Below are positions 1-7,355 of a stretch of 12,022 nucleotides of DNA, piece after piece. The stretch is from JBGPHT01 sp041484525 (GTDB lineage: Bacteria; Acidobacteriota; Terriglobia; Bryobacterales; Bryobacteraceae), in the NCBI GenBank assembly GCA_041484525.1, contig JBGPHT010000205.1, forward strand, positions 1-12,022, given 5' to 3'. Under the pieces are notes generated by a model. It was not told where the DNA came from, ran no database searches, and saw only the letters and a program-made list of their open reading frames with translations. A program made the position numbers and the translations under genes. Positions within the stretch are counted from its first letter, which is position 1. Each line of letters begins with the position of its first letter.

Positions 1-1
1 A

Positions 2-145
2 TCGTACGGGCAGGAAGCCAAATTGAGCTACCTGGGCCGGACGGTGGTGGAAAACCGCAATGGTCTGATCGTGGCGGCAATGACCACGCAAGCCGATGGC
101 AGGGCGGAACGCGATGCCGGGATCTTGATGGTGGCCGAGTTTTGT
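2..145 (+). pseudogene. IS5-type transposase, C-terminal fragment
   Basis: The frame from base 2 reads EAKLSYLGRTVVENRNGL, then a stretch rich in ADGRAERDAG. This is the pattern I know from IS5-type DDE transposases (KL-Y-G-H-ENRNGL-V-A-T-A-G-AER-A). Only about 48 residues remain. The left part lies outside the window, and similarity stops near base 140, where the next fragment begins in another frame. No terminal inverted repeat or target duplication was found at the junction, so this is a fossil rather than a complete insertion sequence. Family assignment is from memory of the motif and reasonably firm; the exact subgroup is not. Confidence 0.72.
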
Positions 146-146
146 T

Positions 147-920
147 GCCGGCCGCGACTTCAACTCTCGCGACACACCATCGTCCCCGAGGGTCGCCATT
201 GTCAATCAAAGCATGGCAAAGAAGTACTTCGGCGCCCTAAATCCGATCGGGCGTTCTCTTCGCATTCAGGAGGGGGCAGCCGTCGGCCGGCCGTTTGAGA
301 TTGTCGGCGTTGTGGAGAACGCGAAGTATGGACATTGCGGGACGAAATGGCCCCCACGCTCTACCTGACGCGGAACCAGGACTCAGCTTCCGGCACGGTC
401 GCGTATTTTGAGTTGCGGGCAGCGGGCGGTGAACCGGGAGCGTTGACCGGGTCGGTAAAGTCGGCGATCGGCGATATCGATCGCAGTGCATCGCTCGAGT
501 TCAACACTCTGGCGACCAAGATTGATGCGTCGCTGTCGCGCGAACGGTTGCTAGCAGCCCTTTCGGCACTTTTCGGGACACTCGCGGTAGTGCTGGCGAT
601 GATCGGTCTCTACGGCGTCATATCTTATCTTACAATATCGCTCGGCGACGGAATGAGATTGGGATCCGTTTGGCCCTTGGGGCAGAGCAGGGATGTGTAC
701 TCGGAATGGTAATGCGGGAAGTGATGGTCCTGGTTGGGGGCGGCCTCGCGCTGGGTTTGTCTGCAGCCGCGTTAACGACGCGATTTGTGGCGAGTCTTCT
801 GTATGCGTTGAAACCGAACGATCCGCTGACATTCACTGTCGCAGCCGCAGTGTTGGTAGCCGTGGGCTGCATTGCAGGCTATCTGCCCGCCCGACGCGCA
901 TCCCGCCTGGACCCCATAGC
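147..920 (+). pseudogene. ADOP-type (MacB/FtsX-like) permease remnant with two frameshifts
   Basis: Three consecutive frames join into the C-terminal half of an ABC-type macrolide-export-like permease of the acidobacterial orphan kind. Frame 3 from about 147 gives AGRDF, then VAIVNQSMAKKYF, NPIGRSL and FEIVGVVENAKY, the usual MacB periplasmic core. Near 333 the reading moves to frame 2 (LRDEMAPTLYL, later ALFGTLAVVLAMIGLYGVISY). Near 638 it moves to frame 1 (ARRRNEIGIRLALGAEQG, then the last two membrane segments and YLPARRASRLDP). Both shifts go the same way, equivalent to losing one base each. The normal ending after DPMxALRYE is missing, and another gene fragment takes over at about 920. 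The N-terminal half is absent. Such permeases are abundant paralogues in Acidobacteria, which supports the host assignment. It cannot encode a working protein. Confidence 0.85.
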
Positions 921-1340
921 GACCAGGGCGTCTATGTCGAGATTTGGCTTGAAAAGGACTCGCTGGCCGGGATTTTGTTTCAGGAAACCAGCGCGTGGGA
1001 CGTACCCCTGAGGGTAACGCGAGGCTGCCCATCAGTTTCCTGTCTTTACGATGCTGGATCCGCGATCGCGGCGCAGGCCGAGCCGGCGTACATCTACTAC
1101 TTCGGCGATCATGATCCGAGCGGTCGAGACGTTACTCGCGCGACTGACACCGGCCTCCGCGAGTTCGCTCCAGATGCGGTGATCCACTTTCAACGCGTCG
1201 CCGTAACCGAATCTCAGGTTCGCCTCCTCGGCCTGCCGACACGCCCACCAAGGTGACAGACTCGCGCAGCAAAGGCTTTGAGGGTGAGTCCGTGGAGGTG
1301 GATGCGATCCCCGCCGGTACGCTCCGAGCCCTCGCGCGTT
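921..1340 (+). pseudogene. TOPRIM-like protein fragment with one frameshift
   Basis: Frame 3 from 921 reads VYVEIWLEKDSLAG, then WDVPLRVTRG, YIYYFGDHDPSGRD and IHFQRVAVTESQ, ending LPTRP before a stop at 1254. One base back, frame 2 continues TDSRSKGF, VEVDAIPAGTLRAL. Together this matches a family of uncharacterised bacterial and phage-associated proteins. In these a glutamate in the VE-W-EK segment and a GDxDPSG motif resemble the E...DxD metal site of TOPRIM domains. The family's N-terminal half and the end after LRAL are missing. The fragment begins exactly where the permease remnant ends, so the two were joined by rearrangement. I infer the TOPRIM relation from the motif spacing; the function of the parent protein is unknown to me. 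Confidence 0.62.
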
Positions 1341-1355
1341 GGCCAAATGATTGCT
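1339..1355 (+). promoter_or_regulatory. Candidate sigma-54 (-24/-12) promoter upstream of the decaheme cytochrome gene
   Basis: The sequence TTGGCCAAATGATTGCT has GG and GC separated by exactly ten bases, as required for sigma-54, and keeps TTGGC and TTGCT. The middle ACG of the consensus is not conserved. It lies about 205 bases before the cytochrome start, immediately after the gene-fragment junction. Such a motif can arise by chance. No activator gene or enhancer site was identified. Confidence 0.25.
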
Positions 1356-1468
1356 CCTTGTGGTTGAAAGACAACGGAGGTAGATGTTCGGACAATGACT
1401 TGGGTCAGCTTGCGCAGCCCGAGTGCGGCATTTTACTCAGAGGAGTCTGTTGGAAAACGGGCGAGCGT

Positions 1469-1485
1469 CCAAGAATCGGACAGTT
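1469..1485 (+). repeat. 17-bp inverted repeat, left copy
   Basis: CCAAGAATCGGACAGTT occurs here, and its reverse complement with one mismatch lies at 4329-4345. The pair brackets the decaheme cytochrome and its partner gene. It could be ends of a mobile element or fossils of one repeat family. Confidence 0.6.
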
Positions 1486-1561
1486 TTGCCTGAAGTCGTT
1501 GTATTCCCAGCGCTATTTTGCCGATCCCTCTTTTGGTAAGGGGAGTGCTTGTGAGATCGTG

Positions 1562-3631
1562 ATGCGGACCTCTTATCATGCCTTAGCGCTGGCCATGGCC
1601 GCCGGTTCGATTTTGTTGGTAAATGCAGAAAAGAAGACCGGATTCACGATAAGGGACAAGGCCTACTACGCGGACCCGAACACGGTGAACTTCGTTCGAC
1701 CGGGCCTTACGATCCAGATCGTCTCGGCCAAGATCGCGACCGACGGTACCATCAGCGTGGACTTCAAGCTGAGCGACCCGAAGGGCCTGGCCCTTGATCG
1801 GCTCGGCGTTCAGACGCCGGGCGCGGTCTCCACCAGCCTCGTGGCCGCGTACATTCCGAAAGGGCAGACGCAGTTCCTGTCCTACGGCACGCGGCAGCGC
1901 GCCAGCACTGATGGCAGGGTGACGGTGACGCAGGCGGCAGCCGATTCGGGCGGCACCTACCAGCAGGTGGCCGATGGCGAGTACGTTTACACCTTCGCCA
2001 CCAAAGCGCCGGCCGGCTGGGATGCCACCGCCACGCACCGGCTCGGCATTTACGGCAACCGCAACCTGACCGAATTCGATCTGGGTACGAACTTCGACGA
2101 CGACGTGTTCACGTGGGTCCCGGCGGGCGGGAAACCGGCGCCGCGCGAGGTGATCAAGACGGTATCGTGCAACAAGTGCCACGACCAGCTCGCGTTTCAC
2201 GGCGGCTCGCGGCGCAGCCTGGACCTCTGCATCATGTGCCACCAACCGCAGACCAGCGAGCCCAATACCGGCAACACCGTCGATATGAAAGTGATGGCGC
2301 ACAAGATCCACATGGGGAGCCAACTTCCGAGCGTGAAGGCCGGGAAGCCGTACCGGATCGGCGGAGGCGCGAACCCGGCGGACTGGTCGACCGTGGTGTT
2401 TCCTTCGGATCCGCGGCGCTGCGAATCATGCCACGAAGCCGGAACGGGCGCGGCGCAGGCGGATGCGTGGCTCAAGAATCCCAGCCGCGCGGCCTGTGGC
2501 GCGTGCCACGACAACGTCAACTTCGTCACGGGCGAGAATCATCTCAGCCTGCCGCAGGTGGACGATAAGCAGTGCGCCGGCTGCCACATTCCGCAGGGCG
2601 AGCTGGAGTTCGACGCTTCCATCCGTGGCGGCCACGTCATGCCGCAGGAGTCGGCTACGCGGCCGGGTATTGTGGCGAACATTTTGAAAGTGGAGAACGG
2701 CGGCGCCGGCCAGAAACCGACCGTGACGTTCACGTTGAAGGACAGCCAGGGCAACGGCGTGCCGCTAACTTCCATGACGACGTCGCCCAACCGGGTGTCC
2801 CTGAATATCGCGGGGCCCACCACGGACTACGGGTATGTGAGCTTCGGTTCGGACGTCACCACTCCCGGGAACGTCGCCGAGAATCCGACGAGCGCCGGGA
2901 AGTGTTCAGCGGACGGCACCTGCACTTACACGTTCGCGCACGCGATCCCGGCGACTGCCAAGGGAACATTTGCAATTGGGATCGAGGCGCGCCGCGGCAT
3001 CACCCTGCTGCCGGGAACCGTCAAACAACTCGCCACGCAGTACGGCGCGGATAACAAGGTGTTCTATTTCTCGGTAGATGGTTCGGCGATCATGAAGCGC
3101 CGCCAAGTGGTGGACATCGCGAAGTGCAACGGCTGCCACACGCGCCTTTCGATGCACGGCGAAAATCGCAACCAGACCGAGTATTGCGTGCTGTGCCACA
3201 ATCCCAGCCAGACCGACCGGGCGACGCCGGCGCAGGCGGTCAATTTCTCGCTGTTCATCCACAAGATTCATTACGGCGACAACCTCCAGGCCAACAACGC
3301 TTCCTACGTGGTGAGCGGGACCGATTTCAGCGGTGTGCGCTTCCCGGTGTTCAGCGACACGGGCCGTCCCGGCGACACGGCGAAATGCTATATGTGCCAC
3401 GTCAACGGTTCGGAGGCGGTTTTCCCAATCGGGCTGAACCCGGTGAAGGACCCACTCGGCCTGATGGACCCGATGCCGCCCACGACGGCGGCCTGCACGG
3501 CGTGCCACGTTTCCAGGCCGGCCATGGCGCACGCGCAATCGCAGACCGATCCGAAATATGGCGAAAGCTGCGACGTCTGTCACAGCGCCACTGCCGATTT
3601 CAGCGTGATCAGGATGCACGCCGGCAAATAG
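1562..3631 (+). CDS. Decaheme c-type cytochrome, OmcA/MtrC family
   Basis: This 689-residue secreted cytochrome carries ten CxxCH heme sites in two groups of five. Group one starts at residues 203, 223, 287, 312 and 338; group two at 522, 542, 609, 645 and 670. The pentaheme blocks follow two beta-rich stretches (about 30-200 and 350-520), the alternating layout of OmcA/MtrC outer-surface cytochromes that pass electrons to extracellular acceptors. KCHD-LAFHGG and KIHMG after the first sites are typical of the family. The N-terminus has a basic start, a hydrophobic core and a likely cleavage after NA (about residue 22), with no lipobox Cys, so lipid anchoring is not predicted. ATG 1562 is chosen because the signal peptide begins there; GTG 1559 is possible. 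The open frame back to 1253 is the TOPRIM fragment plus spacer, not cytochrome. No MtrA/MtrB-type partner lies in the window, so export across the outer membrane is unproven. Confidence 0.93.
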   Translation: MRTSYHALALAMAAGSILLVNAEKKTGFTIRDKAYYADPNTVNFVRPGLTIQIVSAKIATDGTISVDFKLSDPKGLALDRLGVQTPGAVSTSLVAAYIPKGQTQFLSYGTRQRASTDGRVTVTQAAADSGGTYQQVADGEYVYTFATKAPAGWDATATHRLGIYGNRNLTEFDLGTNFDDDVFTWVPAGGKPAPREVIKTVSCNKCHDQLAFHGGSRRSLDLCIMCHQPQTSEPNTGNTVDMKVMAHKIHMGSQLPSVKAGKPYRIGGGANPADWSTVVFPSDPRRCESCHEAGTGAAQADAWLKNPSRAACGACHDNVNFVTGENHLSLPQVDDKQCAGCHIPQGELEFDASIRGGHVMPQESATRPGIVANILKVENGGAGQKPTVTFTLKDSQGNGVPLTSMTTSPNRVSLNIAGPTTDYGYVSFGSDVTTPGNVAENPTSAGKCSADGTCTYTFAHAIPATAKGTFAIGIEARRGITLLPGTVKQLATQYGADNKVFYFSVDGSAIMKRRQVVDIAKCNGCHTRLSMHGENRNQTEYCVLCHNPSQTDRATPAQAVNFSLFIHKIHYGDNLQANNASYVVSGTDFSGVRFPVFSDTGRPGDTAKCYMCHVNGSEAVFPIGLNPVKDPLGLMDPMPPTTAACTACHVSRPAMAHAQSQTDPKYGESCDVCHSATADFSVIRMHAGK

Positions 3632-4087
3632 ATGAGACTTTACCGGGCGGTCCGAAATCACGCATTCACCCAGGGTCTCAGCGACGAGCATGTTTCGGCG
3701 CTGGCGGCGCTGGTCAGCGAAGTCATGTTTGACGAAGGTGAAGTGATTCTCGTTGACGGCCACCGCTCCACCCATTTCTACCTGATTACCAACGGGAGTG
3801 TGGCGCTGGAGTTACGCACGCCGCGCTACAGCGTGTGCGTGCAGTCATTAGGGGCGGGCCAGGTGTTCGGGTGGTCGGCGCTGCTGGACCACCAGGACAC
3901 CCTGTTCCAGGTGCGCTCGCGCGAGCTGACCACCACGTTGCGCCTGAAGGGCGCAGACCTATGGGGGCTGTGCCGCACCGACGCCGCATTCGGGGCCGAA
4001 ATCTTCCAGCGCACCCTGCACGTGGTGGCCGAACGGGTAAAGGCCACCGAGCAGCGCTTCGCGGAAATGTGCGGCGTGAAGGCATAG
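3632..4087 (+). CDS. Cyclic-nucleotide-binding-fold protein lacking a DNA-binding domain
   Basis: This 151-residue protein has the Crp/Fnr effector-domain fold. The pattern runs LV-EV-FDEGEVILVDG, FYLITNGSVALEL, LGAGQVFGWSALL and a final long helix (VAERVKATEQRFAEM). It ends where Crp proteins would begin their helix-turn-helix, so it cannot act as a classical DNA-binding regulator. The usual phosphate-binding cassette (GE-A plus RxA) is replaced by FGWSALLDHQDTLF, so binding of cAMP itself is doubtful. No Fnr-type N-terminal cysteine cluster is present. Its ATG touches the TAG stop of the decaheme cytochrome (TAGATG), which implies translational coupling and a shared role. It may sense redox state or a ligand, or assist cytochrome maturation, but the function is inferred from context only. 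Confidence 0.85.
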   Translation: MRLYRAVRNHAFTQGLSDEHVSALAALVSEVMFDEGEVILVDGHRSTHFYLITNGSVALELRTPRYSVCVQSLGAGQVFGWSALLDHQDTLFQVRSRELTTTLRLKGADLWGLCRTDAAFGAEIFQRTLHVVAERVKATEQRFAEMCGVKA

Positions 4088-4120
4088 GGTGTGACCCATC
4101 TAGCCAACCGGATCCTTCTT

Positions 4121-4280
4121 TCAAGCAGAGCGAGGTTCAGCCTTGAATTGCGCAGCGATGCCGAAGACGGTATGAGTGAGACGGCGTTGCCCGGCCACAT
4201 CGCCCTTCTGCAGCCGGCGGATCAGCACTTTCCGGATCAGATGCATCGCCTCGTAGCCTCGATCGTCCTCAACGCACCGC
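4121..4280 (-). pseudogene. IS6-type transposase, decayed C-terminus
   Basis: The minus strand reads ALRTIE, then after a one-base shift GYEAMHLIRK, LQKGDVAGQ and HTVFGIAAQ, ending at a stop at 4121-4123. This follows the C-terminus of IS6-type DDE transposases (RTI-GYEAM-MIRKGQ-G--KGDV-GQ--FI--VFG-AA). The shift near 4258 and changes in the RKGQ motif (here RKVLIRR) show decay. Nothing upstream on this strand matches the catalytic core, so the rest has been lost. Intact IS6 inverted repeats were not seen. Confidence 0.6.
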
Positions 4281-4328
4281 GATCCGCGTGCGCAACTGTG
4301 GCCACCCGGCAACCAGGCTCCCCGACGC

Positions 4329-4345
4329 AACTGTCCGATTATTGG
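4329..4345 (-). repeat. 17-bp inverted repeat, right copy
   Basis: On the minus strand this reads CCAATAATCGGACAGTT, identical to the copy at 1469-1485 at 16 of 17 positions and in opposite orientation. It lies upstream of the IS6 remnant as read on the minus strand. Confidence 0.6.
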
Positions 4346-4544
4346 GCAACGGCCGCTTTTCATACAAGCAGTCTTGCAGCGAAACACCTCTGCTTATTGG
4401 GGTGGCCAGCGTTCGAACCTGCCGAATCCTGCGATTGGCGTCAATTCCACGAGTTGCCACGTGATATGGAAGTGAAGCTGCAAGACTGTGATAGGATTAA
4501 CAGGCCTGAAGATCAATATTGGCCGAGAACAGACAGGCGGCGAT

Positions 4545-4556
4545 AGGAGTCTGAGG
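4545..4556 (+). promoter_or_regulatory. Ribosome binding site of the Rieske gene
   Basis: AGGAG at 4545-4549 sits eight bases before ATG 4558, and GAGG follows at 4553-4556. This supports the chosen start and marks the beginning of the bc-complex operon. Confidence 0.6.
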
Positions 4557-4557
4557 A

Positions 4558-5016
4558 ATGCAAGGTACCAGCTCAGCACAACCCGGATCCCAGGACAGAC
4601 GAACTGCGATCTCCTGGCTACTGGGGGGCGGCGTCGCCGCTTCTCTGGCCTCCTTCTTCTATCCCGTGATCCGTTTCCTGAACCCGCCCCAGATCACCGA
4701 GGCCTCTGTGAACGAAGTCGCGGCCGGAAAGGTGCAGGACCTCAAACCCAATTCCGGAAAGGTCGTCAAGTTTGGCAACAAGCCCGCCTTGCTGGTGCGC
4801 ATCAACGATACGGAATGGAAGGCCTTCTCGGCCGTATGCACTCATTTGAACTGCACCGTTCAGTATCAGGAAGGGAGAAGAGAGATCTGGTGCGCCTGCC
4901 ATAACGGAACCTATGATCTGAACGGCAGAGTCACCTCCGGACCACCGCCCAGACCGTTAGATGAATTTGCCGTGAAGATCCGCGGGGATGAAGTTGTAAT
5001 TTCGCGCCGGGCGTAA
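4558..5016 (+). CDS. Rieske [2Fe-2S] subunit of a bc-type complex
   Basis: This 152-residue protein takes one electron from quinol at the Qo site. Residues 14-20 (DRRTAISW region) form a twin-arginine-like motif before a single membrane segment at about 20-40, consistent with Tat export and N-terminal anchoring. The cluster is bound by box 1 CTHLNC (Cys94, His96; Cys99 for the disulfide) and box 2 CACHNG (Cys112, His115; Cys114 for the disulfide). GPPPRPL at 128-134 is the conserved proline loop. Length and compactness resemble b6f-type and Gram-positive Rieske proteins rather than mitochondrial ones. It is followed after 16 bases by cytochrome b, the standard order for these operons. The identification is firm; the electron acceptor is inferred. 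Confidence 0.95.
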   Translation: MQGTSSAQPGSQDRRTAISWLLGGGVAASLASFFYPVIRFLNPPQITEASVNEVAAGKVQDLKPNSGKVVKFGNKPALLVRINDTEWKAFSAVCTHLNCTVQYQEGRREIWCACHNGTYDLNGRVTSGPPPRPLDEFAVKIRGDEVVISRRA

Positions 5017-5032
5017 CCGGGGGAAACCACCT

Positions 5033-6109
5033 TTGTCGGCCACTGAACTCAAAGAAAAAACGCTTGACTGGCTTGATGAACGAACCGGCTGGCGGATGGT
5101 CCGCGACTTGATGGACCACAAAGTCGTCCCGGTGCACGCCGGGACGGCCTGGTATTACTTCGGCGGCATTACCCTGTTTCTCGTAGGAGTCCAACTCTTT
5201 ACCGGGGTTCTGCTCCTACTCTACTACCGGCCCACGGTTGCCGAGGCCTTCGACAGCGTCCGCTTCATCATGACGCGGGTCCAGTTCGGATGGCTCATCC
5301 GCTCGATCCACAGTTGGTCGGCGAATCTGCTGATCCTGTCGGCCTTCATTCACATGTTCAGCGTGGCCTTCACTCACGCATTCCGCCGGCCGCGGGAACT
5401 CACCTGGCTTTCGGGCATCCTGCTGCTCGGGCTGATGCTCGGGTTCGGTTTCAGCGGTTACCTGCTGCCGTGGAACCAGATTTCCTATTTCGCCACCAAA
5501 GTGGGAACGGATGTTGCAGCCACGACGCCGTTTGCCGGTCCGGCCATCGCGCGCTTCCTACGCGGTGGTGAAGATGTGGGTGCCGCGACGCTAACCCGAT
5601 TCTTCGATTTCCACGTCTTGATCCTGCCGCTGATCACGTTTGCCCTCATCGGCCTTCACTTGGCCCTGGTGCAGAAGAACGGGATGAGTACTCCGAGCGG
5701 GGTCCCGCCTTCCAAGCTCGCGCAAATGAAGTTCTTTCCGAACTTCTTGCTCCGTGAACTGATGGTGTGGTATGGAGTGCTTGCTGTGCTCGGAACGCTG
5801 GCGGCAGTCTTCCCGTGGGAACTCGGGGAGAAGGCCGACCCGTTCGCCTCCGCGCCAGCGGGCATCCGCCCGGAGTGGTATTTCCTGGCTCAGTTCTACA
5901 CGCTGAAGCTGATCCCCAGTCACGTGTGGATTTTCGAGGGTGAGATTCTGGGTCTGCTGGGTTTCGGCGCGCTGGCGGCAATCTGGGCGTTGCTTCCCTT
6001 CTGGGCGGTGGAGCGCTACGGCGCGAGCCGAACCAGGCTCGCCAACGGGGTTGGGGTCTTTCTGGTCTTCTATCTTTTCGTATTCACACTTCTGGGCTAT
6101 TTCAAATGA
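5033..6109 (+). CDS. Cytochrome b (fused b6 plus subunit IV type) of a bc-type complex
   Basis: This 358-residue membrane protein combines the b-heme domain and the subunit IV-like domain. Heme ligands are His93/His107 in SIHSWSANL...FIH and His194/His209 in DFHVLIL...LHL. The gap is 13 residues in the first pair and 14 in the second; the 14-residue gap is the b6-type spacing. PEWY at 280-283 is the Qo-site motif, followed by FYTLKLIP. At least seven membrane segments are apparent. The start is a TTG at 5033, eight bases after GGGGGA; the first in-frame ATG would cut into the conserved WLDER-G amphipathic helix, so TTG is preferred. The stop overlaps the next start (ATGA), showing tight coupling with the multiheme subunit. 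Confidence 0.94.
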   Translation: MSATELKEKTLDWLDERTGWRMVRDLMDHKVVPVHAGTAWYYFGGITLFLVGVQLFTGVLLLLYYRPTVAEAFDSVRFIMTRVQFGWLIRSIHSWSANLLILSAFIHMFSVAFTHAFRRPRELTWLSGILLLGLMLGFGFSGYLLPWNQISYFATKVGTDVAATTPFAGPAIARFLRGGEDVGAATLTRFFDFHVLILPLITFALIGLHLALVQKNGMSTPSGVPPSKLAQMKFFPNFLLRELMVWYGVLAVLGTLAAVFPWELGEKADPFASAPAGIRPEWYFLAQFYTLKLIPSHVWIFEGEILGLLGFGALAAIWALLPFWAVERYGASRTRLANGVGVFLVFYLFVFTLLGYFK

Positions 6110-7341
6110 GAGCGCCAGCCATCCTGTTTCTACTCTGTGGGAGTCTCAGCGGCGCCGCCGCCGTGGATTCATGCGTGACCTGCCACTCCGCGCTGGAAGA
6201 AGGCACGAAGGGACCGGCAACCCTGATCAAGAACGATGTACACATTGCCCATGGGCTCAGTTGCGCGGATTGCCATGGAGGCGACCGCACCAGCACAGAC
6301 CCCGAAGTGTCCATGAGCAAGGCCAAGGGCTTCAAAGGCAAGCCGGCCCGCACGGCGATACCCGCGTTTTGCGCGAGTTGCCACAGTAATCCGGACTTCA
6401 TGCGCAGATATGCGCCGCGGGAGCGCGTAGACCAACTCGATCTCTATAAAACCAGCATCCACGGCAAGAAGCTGGCGGCGGGCGACGCCAATGTGGCCAC
6501 CTGCGTCGATTGTCATAGCGTCCATGACATCCGCCCGGTCCGGGATACCCTGTCCCCGGTACATCCGCTGCGGGTCGCCGAGACTTGTTCCCGCTGCCAC
6601 TCCGACAAAGCGAAAATGGCGCCCTACAAAATCCCCACGAACCAGTTCGCCGAGTACCGGACCAGCGTTCACTGGGAAGCCATGACGAAGAGAAGCGACC
6701 TCTCCGCGCCGAGCTGCGCATCCTGTCACGGCAACCATGGCGCCAAACCGCCCCAGGTGGAATCCGTGGCGGAGGTGTGCGGAACCTGCCATGTACTGTA
6801 CGAGCAGCTTTACGGCCGGAGCGTGCACAAACCGATTTTCTCAGTCGCCGGCGGCGGTGGGGGCTGCGTGGTTTGCCACTCTAGCCACGGGATCCAGTAT
6901 CCCAACACGAAGATGCTGGTGGGCTCGACCTCCGTTTGCGCCGGGTGCCATGAGGCGGGGACACCACAGTCGAATACGGCTGCGCAAATGGCGGGCTGGA
7001 TCGACGGGTTGGGAGCGGCAATCAAGCAGTCTGAAACCGTGCTCGCAACCGCCGAATCATCCGGCATGGAAGTCTCCGAGGCCCAGGTGCGGCTGATCGA
7101 TGGACGGGAGAACCTGGTGAAGTCCCGCCTGGCTTTGCATTCGATGAAGCCTGAGGAATTACGGGTGCCGATCGATGCCGGAATGGCCATCGCCCGGGAA
7201 ACGCTGCAAGCCGGCCAAGCCTCGCTGCGGGAAAGGGACAATCGGAGGTATGGCCTCGGGGTCTCGGTCGTACTGATCGCGATTGCCATTCTGGCCATCC
7301 GCAGCCTGATCCGCCGGATCGAATCCAATCCGTCAAACTGA
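6106..7341 (+). CDS. Membrane-anchored nonaheme cytochrome c, likely third subunit of the bc-type complex
   Basis: This 411-residue protein has a Sec signal (about residues 1-19, ending GAAA), nine CxxCH sites starting at residues 23, 53, 89, 133, 161, 204, 225, 254 and 278, a helical heme-free segment (about 290-380), and a C-terminal membrane helix (about 382-398) followed by a basic tail. Extra histidines such as SIHGKK, SVHWEA and SVHKPIF resemble the distal ligands of NrfB/NapC- and cytochrome c7-type multiheme proteins. Overlap of four bases with cytochrome b, and the absence of any cytochrome c1 or f gene, suggest it replaces that subunit and carries electrons from the Rieske protein. 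Similar Rieske/b/multiheme operons are known from Geobacter-like and Acidobacteria genomes. Its exact partner and potential are not visible in the sequence. Confidence 0.9.
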   Translation: MRAPAILFLLCGSLSGAAAVDSCVTCHSALEEGTKGPATLIKNDVHIAHGLSCADCHGGDRTSTDPEVSMSKAKGFKGKPARTAIPAFCASCHSNPDFMRRYAPRERVDQLDLYKTSIHGKKLAAGDANVATCVDCHSVHDIRPVRDTLSPVHPLRVAETCSRCHSDKAKMAPYKIPTNQFAEYRTSVHWEAMTKRSDLSAPSCASCHGNHGAKPPQVESVAEVCGTCHVLYEQLYGRSVHKPIFSVAGGGGGCVVCHSSHGIQYPNTKMLVGSTSVCAGCHEAGTPQSNTAAQMAGWIDGLGAAIKQSETVLATAESSGMEVSEAQVRLIDGRENLVKSRLALHSMKPEELRVPIDAGMAIARETLQAGQASLRERDNRRYGLGVSVVLIAIAILAIRSLIRRIESNPSN

Positions 7342-7355
7342 CTAAGGAAACACTT

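Larger units (their letters stand above)
4088..4557. other. 470-bp non-coding gap between two cytochrome operons
   Basis: No convincing gene lies here. A 151-residue open frame on the + strand (4091-4546) resembles nothing I know and overlaps the decayed transposase on the other strand. The gap holds that transposase remnant (about 4121-4280), the right copy of the 17-bp inverted repeat (4329-4345), and at its right end the leader of the Rieske operon. TGTGATAGGATTAACAG at 4488-4504 has one good Crp-like half site only, and I could not place a -35/-10 promoter with confidence. Confidence 0.6.

Noticed and set aside
1253..1561. N-terminal extension of the decaheme cytochrome frame
   Set aside because: It is in frame, but its start is the TOPRIM-like fragment and the signal peptide begins at 1562.
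2906..3775. 289-residue open frame on the minus strand
   Set aside because: Antisense to the second pentaheme block; rich in His, Ala and Val as expected for complement of cytochrome codons.
4087..4097. GGGTGTGACCC as a transcription terminator
   Set aside because: The stem is only four pairs and no T-run follows.
4488..4504. Crp/Fnr binding site before the Rieske gene
   Set aside because: Only one half site fits TGTGA; the other half does not match.
4091..4546. 151-residue open frame on the + strand
   Set aside because: No recognisable motif, and it lies antisense to the IS6-type remnant and across the repeat; probably chance in GC-rich DNA.
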